Below, piece by piece: positions 48,260 to 60,599 of a stretch of 64,000 nt of DNA. The stretch is from Eumeta japonica (lineage: Eukaryota; Arthropoda; Insecta; Lepidoptera; Psychidae). Location of the stretch: NCBI GenBank assembly GCA_005406025.1, contig BGZK01000765.1:186001-250000 (forward strand), in the 5' to 3' direction. A program made the translations under genes and the position numbers. Within the stretch, counting starts at the first letter, position 1. Each line of letters opens with the position of its first letter. A model generated the notes under the pieces. That model was not told the origin of the DNA and did no database searches. It saw nothing but the letters and a program-made list of their open reading frames with translations.

Positions 48260-49822
48260 ATTCTCAAAGGTAATTTTTTGTCGATGCGCCGTATCTTCCC
48301 TAGAATTTTAACAAAATCAAAAACTGAAATATATTGAAAATGAACTCCACCGCTATTGCGAAAAATACTTATAATTTAAAATTGGCCAAAACTAAAGAAA
48401 AATCTGTAAAACGATTGACCCTGCAGGCCATCCCTAAAACATTACGCTATGATATTTATCGATGTGTTCTTGAGCTCCTTAAGTTACATATGATGTCTAT
48501 GAGTTGCTGAGTTCAAAAATTAAACACGGTTGACCCTTCAGGTCGTCCCTGAAACTTCTTAGTGTTTTCGAGCTCAAAGTGATAAAAATACAGGAGTAGT
48601 AAATTATTGAGCTCATCATCCTCATAAGATAAATTTTATTGTTTTTAAGCTATCCAAACTGAAAAAAGAAGTTTAAATACGTTTTGAGCGCTTACGATTC
48701 AAAAATGTAATACATATAGATTTTTTAAATTTTTCAACAATAATATCTTTGGAACACATTTGATTCTAATCTGCTTTATACCATCCGACGCATTTTTTAT
48801 GAAAATAATAACCAAGCACTAAACATCAATCCATCAATAATTTCACGTTATTTTGAGAAAAAAAAACCTTTTTGTCGAATTTTCCGTTAACGATATTTCT
48901 CGATACGAACCCATCGATTTCGATGCAGTTTGCAACAGTCGACGTTGTTTTATAAACAGAAGAGGTACCTAATTAGATTTTAGATTTTATCGGAACAGTA
49001 GTTCGAAAATATTCAAAAAAAAACAATTTTGGAATTTATTTTCGACACACACATCACATACACGGAAATATACATACAGACTTACCGACATTATTCGTAA
49101 AATAGCCAAAATAGATTTCTAAAAACCTAAAACGTCAAAATATGGCAAAAACTATTTTCGAAAGTCGGCTTGAAAATAATATCTTTCCAATTTATGAATT
49201 TTTTAATTTCTGTAACGGGAGTTGAAAAACTAATTTTTTAAATACTTCAATTTCTTTGAAGCGCTCGATCCAATTTTAATCTGCTTTACGACATTCGATG
49301 TAGTTTTCTAAGGAGGAAAAGATGACCGAATACCAAACATCAATCCAACAAGAATTTCACGCTTTATTTCGAAAAAATCTTTTTCTTTCCAATATTTCGT
49401 TAACGATAACCCTCTAATGAATTAACTGATTTTGATGCAGTTTACGACAATCGACATTGTATGTTAAGAAGAAGAACTGGTTAGATTTTAGAATTCATAG
49501 GTAGTTGTAATATGCTTTGGGCGAAAATAGCTTAAAAAATATTTAAGAAAAATGGTTTTTGAAAAATGTTCTCCAACAATGTCTTTTTTTTTTGATGTTG
49601 ATGAATTTAACAGTGATAAACGTTGTTTTTTAAGGAAAATGGCTAGACAAATTTTAGAATTTTTCGGTAGAGTAGTTTAAAAAATATTCTAAAAAAATAC
49701 TTTTTGAAAAATATTTCTCCAACCACATCTCTTGAACATATCAACCGATTTTGATACATTTAGAATGATTGGAAAGAAAGAAATGAACAATTGGAAAGAT
49801 TTTGAATGTTATCAGTAGAGCA
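48260..49822. repeat. Diverged tandem/segmental repeat block, left part
   Basis: Related segments recur: GACCCTGCAGGCCATCCC (48419) and GACCCTTCAGGTCGTCCC (48533); a segment with TAATCTGCTTTA at 48767 and again at 49277; GATGCAGTTT at 48922 and 49434, giving a period of about 510 bp. Shorter units built on GATTTTGAT...TTTAG...GGTAGAGTAG recur near 49600 and 49750. This type of AT-rich 'CCGATTTTGATGCAGTTT' repeat is familiar from lepidopteran genomes. The block continues at 51989 after an inserted transposon. Confidence 0.55.
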
Positions 49823-51988
49823 CACTGAGAAAAAAATATAGCTACGATAGCATTAAAACTTTGCCACTAGTCAGTCGTTTATAGCACATAGCCGCTAGCG
49901 CTAGGTTTTTATTGTCAACTTTTGTTTTGCCAATGTACCAGTACTTGTAGACTATGCTAGAATGGCAGTATTGAATTGTCACATAGACTAAGTAAATGTT
50001 TTTAATTTCGTTTTAGTAACAATGTCACATTATTCCTACAACAATAACAGATTGTGTCTTTGTAATCATGACAAAGATTTTTTGATATAAGATCAAATGT
50101 GTATTGTGTTTGAATTTACTGTCCTTTGTTCTGGTAGCGAGTGTACTCTGTGCCTATACCTCAGAAAAATTACATTGCCGATCTTAACCCTTATATTTCC
50201 TTGATGGTAGACAATGAAGATATTGATATTCTTCGCAGGCTGTACGTATTGTTTTAGGACCACTAGAGAGGTGCAAGTTTATTGGTCTGTGAGAAATATC
50301 TGTAGTTTAATAGTACATCATCAAGAAAATACAAAAAAATTGACATACATGGCAAACTTTATAAAAATACACCGCAGAAAAATAAAAGTCCGGAAAATTA
50401 TAGACGAAGAACGCGTAAGTACATAACTAAGTTACCAGTCCCCAAACTTGTTTACAAGAATTTTTGCGATTTCATAATAATAAAGACAGATTACATAAAT
50501 CACTAAGTACACTGACTGAAAAAAAGTGACTCACTGGGCTAAAATCAAATTAAGAAAAGACTATAGGCATTTTGTATACATTTATTGAACTTTCACATAA
50601 AAGAAAAAAAAAGATTGCTATAAGAAATAACTTAAGGGTAAAAAGGATACTTAAAATTTTTGCCTGGTATATAATATATATTACCTTGCCTTGTAGTTAA
50701 AGTATAGAATTTCACTCATGTATATGTTTACAATTAATAACCGGTACATGAAAAATTAATAGCTTGCCTGAAATTGAAAAATAAGAAATCAGTACAAATA
50801 ATGGATATTAAATAAGGATCATATTAAAATGAAAAAAATTGTTTATTTTATAAAGTATAAAAAATTTTGAGACATATAAAGAAATTGATAATGATATTAA
50901 AATATGCAATAAAACAGTAAGAATATTGAAGATAAAAAATGAACAGGAAATTAATGCATCCGAGAATATATAATGATAGAAGGAAAAAATTATAAATGCT
51001 CGAATTCAGAAAGTAAAACACTTACATAGATCTATAATATTGATCATGAATATATATATATATATATAATTCTAGTAAACTGCAAACAAATTGCATTTTA
51101 ATAAGTGTATATTTTTACAAGCTCGAAGTATTGACCGAGTTCGCATAACAATTTTTTTTAGAAATTCATTCACTAAATGCGTTTAGGCATAATAAATATA
51201 TTATATTTATCTCATCAGTGAGAAATGTTCAGACAAAAGGTTAATATAGTAGCAAGCTAGGAGTGAAACTGCATTTGATGCAGGAAGTGATAAGTTGACT
51301 AGAAAAAACGTGTACAACCACTTAGATTGTATATTTTCTGATAAAAAAATATTTAGCCAAGTTTTACACCTTTTGAACATTTAAAGTGAATTTCACCTTA
51401 TGCGTGTTTAACTTTAACTTTTCAATATAAAAAAAAACAAACGCAGGAATTTCACAAAATTTGACAAAATACAACATATATCAAATTTTATTAAACACTA
51501 GAACTTTAAAAATGTCACAATACACCTATAGTCGTTGCTTCGTCAAAACCAGTAACATACTTATTTAACAATTAAACACATTTGAATAAGAAATAAAAAG
51601 AAAGCACAATAAATGTCCACGGGCAAATAAGAGCGCGGTCGCGCCTGCGTCGAGCCTGCCACCTCTTACATTATACTATATTGTCATTTTCAGCAAATTA
51701 TTTTGTCTCATTGTCAATTTTCATTTTTTTTTGACATAACATTGTTACAAGAACAAATCATACAATGATATGCTCATAAAGCGACGTCGTCGCTTCGTCA
51801 AATAATTTTAAACATTGTCACAGAAGTTATTTCCCGTGGCTCCTTGGACAATAAAATATTTGACAATAAAAAATTTGTTACAGGTAGAAAACTCGCACTG
51901 GTGCGTGAGCGAAGTACGTCGCTATAGTAACAATAACATGTTGACAAAGCTTTTATTGTCACTTTGTTAACCCGATTTTTTCTCAATA
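49823..51988. mobile_element. 2166-bp DNA transposon with CACTGAGA-type ends
   Basis: The left end CACTGAGAAAAAAATAT (49823) and the reverse complement of the right end, TATTGAGAAAAAATCGG (51988), share 11 of the first 13 bases. CA stands on both sides (49821-49822 and 51989-51990), and the flanking repeat reads through from GTAGAG to ACTTAAAA if the insert and one CA are removed, so the boundaries are well supported. Subterminal TTGTCA/TGACAA words are dense at both ends (for example near 49916, 49974, 50067; 51683, 51710, 51815, 51862, 51943, 51955), as for transposase binding sites. The CACT start and 2-bp duplication suggest the CACTA/CMC superfamily (tentative). The interior has only a 70-codon unrecognised frame (50214-50426), so it is non-autonomous or decayed. 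Confidence 0.65.
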
Positions 51989-52450
51989 CAACTTAAAAAA
52001 TTTCTTAAAAAACACTTTTTTTTTTCCAACAACATCTCTTGAAGAAATTGACTGATTATTAAGCAGTTTGCGGAAGTCAATACATCTATTTAAGGAAAAC
52101 AGATTATTAGATTTTGGTATCGATCGTCATAGTAGCCTAAAAGTTATTTCTAAAAAACATTTTTCCAAAAACTTTTACTTTTAAGATTTCTTAAAATCTG
52201 CCTGGGGAAGTTGGTTCAAGTTTTCATAAAGTCAATGTTGATTAAACTTCTTTTGAATACTGCTAACTTCATTTCGATCGACTTATCCGTTCTAAAGTTT
52301 GAGAGATTTACATACAGACATCACTCGGGAAATGGTCGGAATAGATTTCTAGGACCTTAAAACGTCAAGATCTGATGAAAACTCGATTTTAGAAAATTTG
52401 AGTGAAAACAGTAACTTTCTAATTAACTACAGTCCAAGTATAAAATGACT
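51989..52450. repeat. Diverged repeat block, right part
   Basis: Resumes the host repeat: CCAACAACATCTCTTGAAGA (52027) matches the unit with CCAACCACATCTCTTGAAC near 49721. The stretch ACATACAGACATCACTCGG ... AATAGATTTCTAGGA ... AAAACGTCAA (52313-52370) matches 49073-49140. Confidence 0.55.
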
Positions 52451-53248
52451 TGGCGAATTATCACTGTGGGAATTAATACTTCAGAAACATTTATCCAGTT
52501 TCTTTAACGGCTCGAATACATATCGTCACTTTTTCTTAATCCTAAGCCATATAAAGTTAATCAAAAATGTATAAGCACATAATAACACTTATAATGTGTC
52601 AGCTATAGGTTGTTTTGTTGCTCAACCTCCTTTTTCCTACGAGCAAAGTTTAATAACAATCGGGTCTTTATTATCCTGAAACTACTATAGAATTACAACC
52701 AACAGAGATGCTGTTGTCTGTGACTGCTGCGAACGACGTATGCACCTACCTGACAACAGAGAGGTATTATTCTAAATGACTCATTTCATCGTCTTTCATT
52801 TTGGTTTAAAATAATTTTAGATCATTATGGTAACAATAATGTTAATAATTTCTTATATCCGTAAACACCTACTGATTTGATAGTAAAGCTTTTCGTAGTG
52901 GGTATAACAGTTATTGTTTTATTAACAATAACGATTCTGTGTCCTCATAAGCAAATAGCTTCAGAAAAAAGGTGACTCTCTTTTTGCATTCATAATAAGA
53001 GGCAAAAAACATTTCAATATTGTTTATGATTGTGTTGTAGAGGAAAGGACTTGAGAACAAGTAAAAATATTGAACAAAGGAGGTCGATACAGACGAAGTA
53101 ACAAAAATTTTTTTTTTCATTTATAAGGGACGGGATAGTAGTACTATAATTTATGTCAGAATGTTGTTTCAGTATGATATACAAAATTAACAATTGTCTA
53201 GTCGTTAGCACATTACTCACTTGGTAGATTTTCATGGTGGGATGACCT
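52451..53248. other. AT-rich DNA, no gene seen
   Basis: No recognised feature. The two overlapping minus-strand frames (about 70 codons) at 52911-53235 are out of frame with each other. Confidence 0.4.
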
Positions 53249-53520
53249 CCCCAAGTGGTGATGCGGTAGACAATGAGTACAGTTTCGTGATGGGGTACAT
53301 ATAAGGAAGGGATTCACTAACCTTTAGTTTGGGCGTGTTTAAGTTTAATAAGATTGGTTTTTGTATCTCCCCAAGTGGTGATGCAGTAGACAATGATTAG
53401 AGCTTCGTGGTAAAATATTTATAAGGAAGGGAGTCACTAAGATTTATAATTCTTTAAGTTTAATAATATTGGGTTTTTAGGTACTTCCCCAAGCGGTAAT
53501 GCAGTAGACAATGGGTGACT
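53249..53520 (+). repeat. Three tandem copies of a 120-bp unit
   Basis: CCCCAAGTGGTGATGCGGTA begins the first copy at 53249; matching starts occur at 53369 and 53487 (periods 120 and 118). GTAGACAATGA, ATAAGGAAGGG and TTTAAGTTTAATAA recur within the units. The third copy is truncated after about 30 bp. No coding potential. Confidence 0.85.
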
Positions 53521-56500
53521 GACATAGTAGAAAATATACAAATTTAAAGATGACTGGAGTGACTACGTGACGTACGATTTTAAAGACATACATCAATTTC
53601 CGGACACTAGTAGTAAGAGTAGTATTAGTAAACCAAATTCGACCTTAAAATTAATAATTCGAATTTATTAAAAATCCTCGTCTTCATAAATAGAATTGAT
53701 AAAGATTATTTTTAATACGGAAATTTTGTTGAAAGACTGTCCCACAACTCGTCATAATTAATTTTTCTACATTGAGTCATAATAAGGACAATGTGACTGA
53801 CAAAGTATTTAATTTCACTACGAAGTTTTCATATAAAAATTTAGTCACACAAAATAGAAGTTTAAGTTGTACGCCCCGCGTATTATTGTGAAGTCGGCGT
53901 GGGTAATTGCAATACATCGCGTTGTGGTGTATACATACCATGATAAGATCGTGATGAAAATTTTTGTCATTATAAGTATTTGTTTTTCAAGTTTTTCTGA
54001 GTGCTTACATCGGTGTTTTCCTTGAAAATTTTGGACAAACGACAATTAAAAATTTAAACGTTTGATCTATTTGGTGCCATTCGTGAAATATTGAAGTGAT
54101 TACACTGTTAGTGAGTTATTAGTTCTCGAAGACAAATAGCATTAAACGATATAAACTTCAGATGGCACTATTTAAATAAAATACTTAGGGGAATTTTACA
54201 ATCTGTTTATTGTTCGAAATGACCATCAGCAACTTTTCCTGTGGTAACTTATCATATTGCGACAACAAACCTGTGAACTATGCTTGGTTCTCCTGGCATT
54301 TTATACATTGCAAGTCATAAGTAAAGTGTCTAAAAAATTTAAAATGTGTTGTGCAACAATGCAGTGAGTTGTCAATTGACCACAAGAGCGAAGTTCAACG
54401 CACGAGCGAAGCAAGTGCGCTTAATTGCTCGGGTGGATAATCGATAACATCGCAGTAGTTGTATATACTGTTTTTTTTATTACAAATGGGGAGTTATTAT
54501 GAAATTGGGATCTAAAAACAAGACCGTGATGGGGGTTGCAAAAAGAAAACATGGGTGTGTGAATTATATTTGCGTGCGACAAGTCATAATCGTCGCACGC
54601 GGTCGTACTTCTTGTAGGCGAGTGGGATGTTCGCGAAATAGAAATAAGAACTGTTGTAGTTTGAATACTTAGTAATTGAAAAGCTAATTATCTGTATTAG
54701 ATGTTATATTCAATGACGTAAGTGACCAGCGTGATAGCTTGTAAATGCTGATCAAAATGTGAGCGGCTGTCGATGAAAATCAACGACGCGGAACCAAACA
54801 AGAATAAAATAAAACAGATAAATTAGAGCATGAAGAAGTTTTGCATAAAATAAATGAAACAATTAGTTTGTTCAATTCGATATTTGATGGTTGGATACGA
54901 TCCGACACTACGCATACTTCACGAAAATAATGAAACACTATTAAATATTTGATATTAGAAATCAACCTAAATTTGACACCGTATGCGCACTTCTGGGAAA
55001 CTAAATAATTTATAAGCAAAATCTTTTTAAGTGTCGAGGTCTGAACAATCATTTCTTTATGACATTTGCAAAGTCACTAAACCAAGTTGATTGCATAGTA
55101 TTGTACTTTCAGTTCTTACTCCCCGCACAACACAACACAGTTTATATTAAAAAAAAAGTACATCTAATAAAAATTTATTTGGACGAATCCGATATTAGAC
55201 ACTGGGGTCTGTGGTCAGCGCTGTTTGAAGCCTATAATCTAATTTTAAGTAAAATTTTAATTAATGAGAATAACAAAGCCATTACAAATATCGTATTGAG
55301 AGAAACACCTCTGGTTCAAAAGGAAATGTTACCATCTTTGCTTGCTGCTTTTTTTCGTCCTCAAGTAGTTCAACAACAAAGCAAAATAAATATTTTATAA
55401 TATTATTACCTAATGACTCAGCGTAATAGTGATACCAATCAACGTTAAATTTTGATGATAAATTTATATTAATTTCCATTTTTATAAAAGATGACAGATA
55501 AATTTATCCATTTATTATAAAAGGGTTTGACTAGTAGGTCGTGAACTTACACTATTGGCTCTGCTATGATACGTGATAAAGTAGAAGTCAGTCGTAAGCT
55601 TGACCGCAGCTCGCTTGAATTTGGAAATTCCGTTGAAATGCAGAGTCAGACGGGCTTAAAGCGGCTGCCCCGACAGAGAGAGAACCTTATACGTATATAG
55701 TTCACCAGATTTAATAGGGTTCTCTTCGAATAATTGAATCAATAAAACTCTTTTAATCCGTATTTGACACTGAATTAAATAACACATCATAAAATGTCAT
55801 TAATATCAAAAATGATAATAATCACCAACTAACAAGTTGCATCTCATCACAGGGATTAATTAATTCGCGGTAAAGTTAACTATATCCAAAAATTAAAAAG
55901 ATACAGGGAAAGATACAAGTTGTTTTGACAAAATTTTCGAGTTATCATGAATTGAGAAAGTAATAAAAATTATATTGTCTTTGTAGGTGTTATATCCACC
56001 TCTGAATATATTTTTTAAAGTATAAACAAAGTAAAACTAATAAAGTGGAACCGTCATGGCCGCGTATTAAAAATACTTTTTAAACAGCGATTTCGCATCA
56101 CCATCCGAATATTAATTAGGGAGTATAACAGAATACATTATTTTTAATAGAATATAAATGTGCCAAAATACAATGACTATTTTACCTAATTCGGTCTCTC
56201 AGTTTGAATGAACATGTTTACGTTAATTTATTAAATAATTTTTCATACTGCTTTTACGTGAAACTTTAGCCTAACAAATAGATTTTATTTCATCAAAATC
56301 AGCTCACGGATATCATGTGAATCTTAAAATTTTTACTTCAGAAAATCAATTCTCCAAAATCCAGTTGTAAATAAAACTAGTTTTAAATATATTACGAAAT
56401 TATACAAAAATTAAAACCTGTTTTATTATGAAATTATGGAAAAAGTCCCCCAAAGTTTGTTTGAAAACTGGTTTCAAGTTGTTTCCTAGCAATTTGTATA

Positions 56501-56532
56501 TATTTTCAATTAACCAAACGCAAAAACTAATA
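53521..56532. other. Mostly AT-rich DNA, no confident gene
   Basis: The longest open frame is 113 codons on the plus strand (55059-55400). Its second half (DESDIRHWGLWSALFEAYNL onward) looks a little more protein-like than its surroundings, but I recognise no family, and a frame of this length is expected by chance somewhere in 64 kb. A minor moderate-GC patch lies at 55590-55690. Confidence 0.35.
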
Positions 56533-57808
56533 CTAGGAGTACAAATACGTTTCCGCCGTTTGCTGTCAATAAAATAATATTTATTGTGAAAGAACGGTAA
56601 TTCAATTTTATTCGAAGTATTGTCCATCATTAGCAACTACCTTTTTCCATCTTTTAGGCAGCGTTCGGATTCCATGTCTGAAGAATTCCTTATCTTTTGA
56701 GGTTACCCACTAATCAACACAATTTTTAGTATCTTCATATGATGTGAATCGCTGCTCTAACAGAGCATGTACCATGACCGGAACAGATGATTGTCGTACG
56801 GCGCAATGTCTGGTGAATACGGCGGGTGAGGTAGTACTTCCCAATCAAGAATTTTCAAATGGGTTTTCACCGTAACCGCTACACGCGGACGAGCATTCTC
56901 ATCTAGAAGAATAATTTTGTCGTGTCTAGAGTAGTATTGAGGGCATTTTTCCTTCAGAGCTCGGCTCAATCTCATCAATTGTGTTCGGTATGGAGTTCCA
57001 GTGATTTTTTCACTTGGATTAAGTAACTCGTAATACACCACATCCAGCTCATCCCACCAAATACACAGCATGAGTTTTTACCATGAATATTCGGTTATGC
57101 TGAGGATGTTGACACGTGGCTAGGTAGTCCTCATGGCTTTTTTCTTTTTGGATTATCATAATATCTCCATTTTTCTTCACCAGTGACGATTCAATGTAAA
57201 AAACTTTTTTTTGTGCTTTAGCTAGCAGCATTTCACTCACGCATAATCAGCGTTCAACATCTCTCAGCTTTAATTCCTATAGAACCCAATTACCTTGTTC
57301 ATGAATCATTCTTAAAGATTTTAAACGATGCGAGACTGCTTGCTGAGTGACTTCTAAGGTAAGTGCAAGTTTCTTTTGTGTTTGAGACGAATCTTCCTCC
57401 AATAATTCCTCCAATTTTACATTCTCATAAATTTTTGGCCTTCCACTGCGATCTTTGTCTTCTACGTCAAAACCACCGTTTTAAACTTTTGAAACCACCC
57501 ACGACATGTTCTCTCACTCAAGACAGCCTCATTATGTGCTTCTACGTGCAATCGATGTGCTTCAGCTGCAGATTTTTATAAATTATAGAAGTAAATTAAA
57601 AGCTCCCGCAAATAATGCTTATTTGGCTCAAATTTGGACATTTTTGGAAAAGAAAATATGATGTTAATATGAAGTTAATAATATCATAGAGTTATGTTGT
57701 TCTTGAATGAGCAACCTAATTTTTAATCCGGTTTTCATCTGCGAATTCTAACATAAGCCTCGTGCCATGCCACCTCTCAAAACGGTGGAAACTTGTTTGT
57801 AATAAGAA
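56533..57808 (-). mobile_element. Complete mariner element (copy 2), inactivated
   Basis: About 1.28 kb, the usual mariner length. Terminal repeats: left GTACAAATACGTTTCCGCCG (56539-56558) and, on the opposite strand, TTACAAACAAGTTTCCACCG (right side, 57802 inwards), matching at 19 of 23 positions with the next three bases. TA occurs immediately outside the left end (56531-56532) and close to the right end (about 57811), consistent with TA target duplication; exact outer ends are uncertain by a few bases. Confidence 0.85.
56608..57641 (-). pseudogene. Mariner transposase pseudogene (copy 2)
   Basis: Minus strand from ATG at 57639-57641 (MSKFEPNKHYLRELL) to the stop at 56608-56610 after ANDGQYFE; about 345 codons, full family length. 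Motifs in order: helix-turn-helix part with SAAEAHRLHVEAHNEAVLSE and RTCRGWFQKFK; DVERR (about 57255); first catalytic block TGEEKW (about 57167-57182, expected TGDEKW); CIWWDELDVVYYELL; second block ILLDENARPR (about 56890-56915, expected HDNARPH); third block PPYSPDIAPYD with Asp kept, 34 residues after the second acidic residue, the D34D spacing of mariner proper. Several stops and frameshifts (around 57050-57130 and in the N-terminal part) make it inactive, and two of three catalytic Asp are Glu. Confidence 0.9.
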
Positions 57809-57810
57809 AA

Positions 57811-58099
57811 TATATTTTTTAAGTGGTTTACTTTGAACTTTCGATAAAAGCAAATAGAAATTTTAGAAGGGATTAATTTTATCCTAATAAAGAGATAGTA
57901 TCAAACGAGAACAATCAAAAGGGGGCAAAACTCCTCTCATGGAAAAAGTCTAATTATAGCCGCTTTCCGCTTTCTATTTTAGCCCTTAGAAGAAAAAAAA
58001 TAATAACTTGAAATCTGTATTTAGTAAGAATAATATAATAAATGGGTACTTATATTTGAATCAGTTTGAAACTCATGATGAATATGAGAAAGTCGTAAT
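57811..58099. other. AT-rich DNA, no gene seen
   Basis: No recognised feature. Confidence 0.4.
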
Positions 58100-58390
58100 G
58101 TTTTGCAACCGACCACGGCGGTTTTTTTTTTTAATTATCTCATCGATCATCAGTCATCACCCGAACCGTGTCGACCCAACAAGCAGAGTGCTCGCCGATC
58201 TATAGTTTCCGAGCCGTTAACCTGCTCGTAGCTGATCGGAGCTACACTGGGATTGCGCTGGGAGCGTCCCAGAAAACTACGCAGCTTAAAAACACGAGAT
58301 AGCTTCCCGCTTAGAGGTTGAATTCGCTATCTTTCTCGCGAGCTTCGATAATAATCAAAATAGTCTCATTCCGACTCTTAAATCTTTGCG
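58100..58390. other. Moderate-GC, repeat-free island
   Basis: Unique CpG-containing sequence with a weak hairpin formed by CGAGATAGC (near 58294) and GCTATCTT (near 58328). The poly-T stretch at about 58121-58130 borders it. A candidate regulatory DNA (inference). Confidence 0.25.
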
Positions 58391-59749
58391 AATGGTAAGG
58401 AAATAAATTAACTTTCTGTAGCAAATCAGGTACAAATAAAAATAAATATGATTAAAATAAAGAAATGAGATCAATAAAAATGATCGATTGCCAATGATGA
58501 TATTTCCGAGTTTGATGGACCAAGGATTACTGTTATATTTAATTTTTCACAATTCCGACTCGACTGGTATTAACCATCGTAACTCCGTTCTGTCCACTTA
58601 TTTTATTAGTCAGAGCATCACAGTTACAGCGTTCTCGGCCCCTTGTTTATATACTTATTAAGGCGAAAAATCATATTTAAATATAAAACATTAAGCAAAG
58701 ATTAAAATGAAAACGTTTAAAAAATAAATGTGCATTATGTCAAGTGAAAAGTCCAAAATATAACACCAAAGATATGTGTGTTTCGAAAACCCTCATGAAA
58801 TTAATATGAAAGATTTGATTTCCTTATACTTTGATCCTCCGGTCACAATAAATTAGCTTCGAAATCGACCATAATTCGGACCTCTCTCTTCAATTCTAAA
58901 CTATGGTGAAAAATCTTATACAATTGTCGATTAAGGTCTTTTATTTGCTCTTTCTATGAAAAGTACAATGGATGTTGTAGCTTAATTATTTTAGGGAAAT
59001 ACTCAAGAAAAATGTTTGAAAATTACTCCAATTTTTTTAAGCAATAAAGATAGAAAGTTCAATCAAATATTTCTTTAATAACATTAAACAAAAAGCGACA
59101 TCAATAAAGTGATTTTGCTTTAATAAAAACTGGAAACTTAATTAAGAGCCACCTATCACCTTCACGAACAGGAAAAGATTTCGTAAAATGTATAATAATG
59201 GCTAAAAACCAAGGAAAATGTTGAATCTGAACGTACTGAGAAAAAAATCATGCTAATATAAGCTCAAGGAAAATAAATTTGCTTTTATGTTATTTAAATA
59301 GCCTTTTTCATTTTCTCCATACATTTATTATTTTTTTGACACGTAATATGCAATAAAGTGGTATAGTTACTAATTCGGAGAATGAATCGCACGAAAAAGA
59401 AAACATACTAAGTGCTGCTTTTATTAAATTATTATTCCTAAATATTTTATATAATCATATTCAGTAAAAAGATTATACAAAAGATGTCAACTCTTACAAA
59501 AATGTTTATTAAATGTTATTAAATATTGTTATATTTTGTCCATCGTTTTTAATTTGTTAAAATTAAAGGACCTTTCAGCTTTCGACAAGATTTAAAAACA
59601 GTAATCATTTCGAGCTATTAAGATGCATATGCATATTATTGAAAATCCATCGCTTTTTTAGCACACACCATCACGCACTCTAATAGCCTCCGTTGCAACC
59701 TCCACACTTGTATAGTATACAAACAAAAAATGAAAAGGGCAAAAACTAA
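58391..59749. other. AT-rich DNA, no gene seen
   Basis: ACTGAGAAAAAAAT at 59235-59248 matches the terminal motif of the transposon at 49823, as a possible solo end. Otherwise nothing recognised. Confidence 0.4.
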
Positions 59750-59754
59750 ATGAA

Positions 59755-59970
59755 ATTTCGAGATATTTTTCTCGAAGACGTGTTATCTGTGGCAGGCATC
59801 CGATATCTTTTCCGTGCACGTTACGGACACCGGCAGCGGGCTGGGCGCACGTCGTCGGCAGGCGCCGCCGACCGCAGACGTATTAATATAGTTTACCGGC
59901 ACGACAGGAAGGTTGTCGTGTCGGGAAGACTCCCGAATTGCACGATCCGTTCTGCCGACTAACATCCACA
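59755..59970. other. GC-rich, repeat-free island
   Basis: CpG-rich unique sequence (CGGCAGCGGGCTGGGCGCAC near 59831; GGCAGGCGCCGCCGACCGC near 59857). A 70-codon plus and a 63-codon minus frame overlap. A candidate regulatory island. Confidence 0.3.
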
Positions 59971-60599
59971 GCAATTAACAATATGTTACTGTGTTTTTTG
60001 AGATGCTAGACTAGCACTGGTTTCTCGAGGATACCGAATCTGTATTGATTACCGATGATAGAAGAGCGTTCATCATTTTCAATGTAGGCTCGTATTGTTT
60101 TCACTTCTGAAGATGACGATACCTGTAGTTGTCGGTGTCATGCTGTTGCTGAGAACGGAAAGGTATTTAAGCATTTTGATCTGATATGGTTGAGTCGTAT
60201 GTTCTTAGACACTTCAGAGGAACTATTGGAGGAATGAGTCGCGTCGGTTAAATGAATAATATCTGGGCAATCCACCTTAATCGATGTCTTTCGAGTTTGC
60301 CGTGGGAGTATAAATATCTTCGCCCAGGAAAATTTGTATATTATGTTCAATTTCAACAATAATTAATCACAAAATTACCTATGTATTTCATTTCTGTATT
60401 AGCATTTGTTATGAAGCACCAAAAACGTATTAACATTTTAATTACCTCAAAATCGTACGACATAGTCGTATAAAACAAAATTATTTTTTTTTGTGTAAAA
60501 TCGATTTTTTTCAGGGCAGTGACCTAAATACATAAAAAGCTAAACTTTATCACAGTAAAATTTTTATCGCAATATTTAGGATTGTTTGCGAAATCTCCA

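Noticed and set aside
55059..55400. 113-codon plus-strand frame
   Set aside because: No recognised family, and a minus-strand frame also crosses its second half. The second half looks slightly protein-like, but not enough to call a gene.
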